In this document: one piece after another, positions 4,859 through 5,483 of the stretch
Numbering within the stretch: the first letter of the stretch is position 1
How the letters are laid out: every line of letters starts with the position of its first letter
Assembly (NCBI GenBank): GCA_021160185.1
Contig: JAGHDA010000186.1
Span: forward strand, 1 to 5,483
Length of the DNA: 5,483 nucleotides
Source of the DNA: Verrucomicrobiota bacterium
GTDB taxonomy: Bacteria > Verrucomicrobiota > Verrucomicrobiia > Limisphaerales > CAZBKV01
Reading direction: 5' to 3'
Notes under the pieces: generated by a model
Database searches by the model: none
Seen by the model: the letters and a program-made list of their open reading frames with translations, nothing else
What the model was told of the DNA's origin: nothing
Position numbers and translations under genes: made by a program

Positions 4859-5483
4859 ATGGATCCGAACGCGCTCTTTGAAGGGGAAATAGAAGAAGAG
4901 GCCCAATCCAATTTCTGGTTTCCCCTGACGCCGGGCAAATTGGCCGTCCTGGCTGCGGAACGTCCGGGACGGCTGGCGGGAGTGACGCTTCTCTGCGGGC
5001 TGCTGGCGGCGGCCGTCCTTTGGAACACGCTGGCGGGATGCTGGTTTCCCATTCTGGAGGCGGCCTGCCGCGCCCTGCCCGAACGCGGAGCGGCGATTCG
5101 GGACGGACGGTTGTTCTGGCCGAACCCCGAACGACGCGCCTTGGCGGCCAATGAATATCTGGCCCTCATTGTCGATCCCGAAGCGGACTGGCCTCGGGGT
5201 GAAGAGGCGGACTTGACCGTGAGCCTTCTCCGCTCTGGGCTTGGGGCAACGTGGATCCTCGGCGACGCCAAGCAACCCTACCCCGCCGGGCTGCGACTGG
5301 ACCTGACTCGCGCCGCAGTGTTGCCGGTATGGGAGGCGTGGCGGCCGCATGTGAAATTCTTTTTGTTCCTGGGGCTGTGGTTTGGGTGGCTGGCGTTTGC
5401 CGGCGTCCAGGCCGCGCTTCTTCTGCCGCCGCTTCGGTTGTTGGCCCGGCTTTTCAGCGCAAGGCCTCCCCTCGGAACCACAG
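4859..5483 (+). CDS. Membrane protein with two helices and an extracytoplasmic domain, truncated by window edge
   Basis: An open frame runs from ATG at 4859 to the right edge without a stop, showing 208 residues; the 3' end is outside the window. I do not recognise a named family. Residues 1-37 are acidic and soluble ('MDPNALFEGEIEEEAQ'). A first hydrophobic helix spans about 40-64 and a second about 166-193 ('FFLFLGLWFGWLAFAG' and following). The roughly 100 residues between them, including 'RDGRLFWPNPERRALAANEY' and 'LALIVDPEADW', would face outward if the N-terminus is inside, with RLLAR after the second helix consistent with a return to the cytoplasm. No other ATG, GTG or TTG lies in frame between the previous stop and 4859; ribosome binding is weak, with AGG at 4842-4844. 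Opposite-strand frames here are shadows of this gene, since its protein has plausible membrane topology. Confidence 0.78.
   Translation, partial: MDPNALFEGEIEEEAQSNFWFPLTPGKLAVLAAERPGRLAGVTLLCGLLAAAVLWNTLAGCWFPILEAACRALPERGAAIRDGRLFWPNPERRALAANEYLALIVDPEADWPRGEEADLTVSLLRSGLGATWILGDAKQPYPAGLRLDLTRAAVLPVWEAWRPHVKFFLFLGLWFGWLAFAGVQAALLLPPLRLLARLFSARPPLGTT

Noticed and set aside
4754..5350. Minus-strand frames opposite the truncated membrane protein
   Set aside because: The plus-strand frame has plausible transmembrane topology and fits the gene order; the minus-strand products are Arg/Ser/Pro-rich with no motif.

Overview
The window looks like part of a bacterial chromosome from the Verrucomicrobiota or a close relative in the PVC superphylum. 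The strongest evidence is the 50-residue basic protein at 1364-1516, which I recognise as the 'small basic protein' or PVC signature protein. The DNA is GC-rich, every gene is on the + strand, gaps are short, and good Shine-Dalgarno sequences are rare. I see no mobile element, tRNA, rRNA or CRISPR array.

Layout. Positions 1-305 hold the C-terminal part (region 4) of an ECF-type RNA polymerase sigma factor that enters from outside the window. Six bases later, 312-1115 encodes a single-pass membrane protein built like an anti-sigma factor. A 248-bp non-coding stretch (1116-1363) with several small inverted repeats precedes the small basic protein gene. Then follow an RluB-type 23S rRNA pseudouridine synthase (1563-2312), an exported protein with two SH3b domains, a long Pro/Ala/Lys linker and a folded C-terminal domain (2345-3427), folD (3438-4331), a conserved protein of unknown function (4371-4820), and the start of a two-helix membrane protein (4859 to the window edge).

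How the genes relate. The sigma factor and membrane protein form a likely envelope-sensing regulatory pair, whose target is not visible. The small basic protein and the rRNA modification enzyme are adjacent and both plausibly act on ribosomes. Genes from 1563 onward are 10-46 bp from their neighbours and could be one transcript that also supplies one-carbon folate metabolism (FolD) and envelope proteins. These last genes do not form an obvious single pathway.

Most of the window is ordinary housekeeping or accessory chromosome, and I found no convincing new system. The points most worth a second look are the structured leader of the small basic protein gene, that gene's pairing with the rRNA pseudouridine synthase, the domain make-up of the anti-sigma-like and SH3b proteins, and the truncated membrane protein at the right edge.
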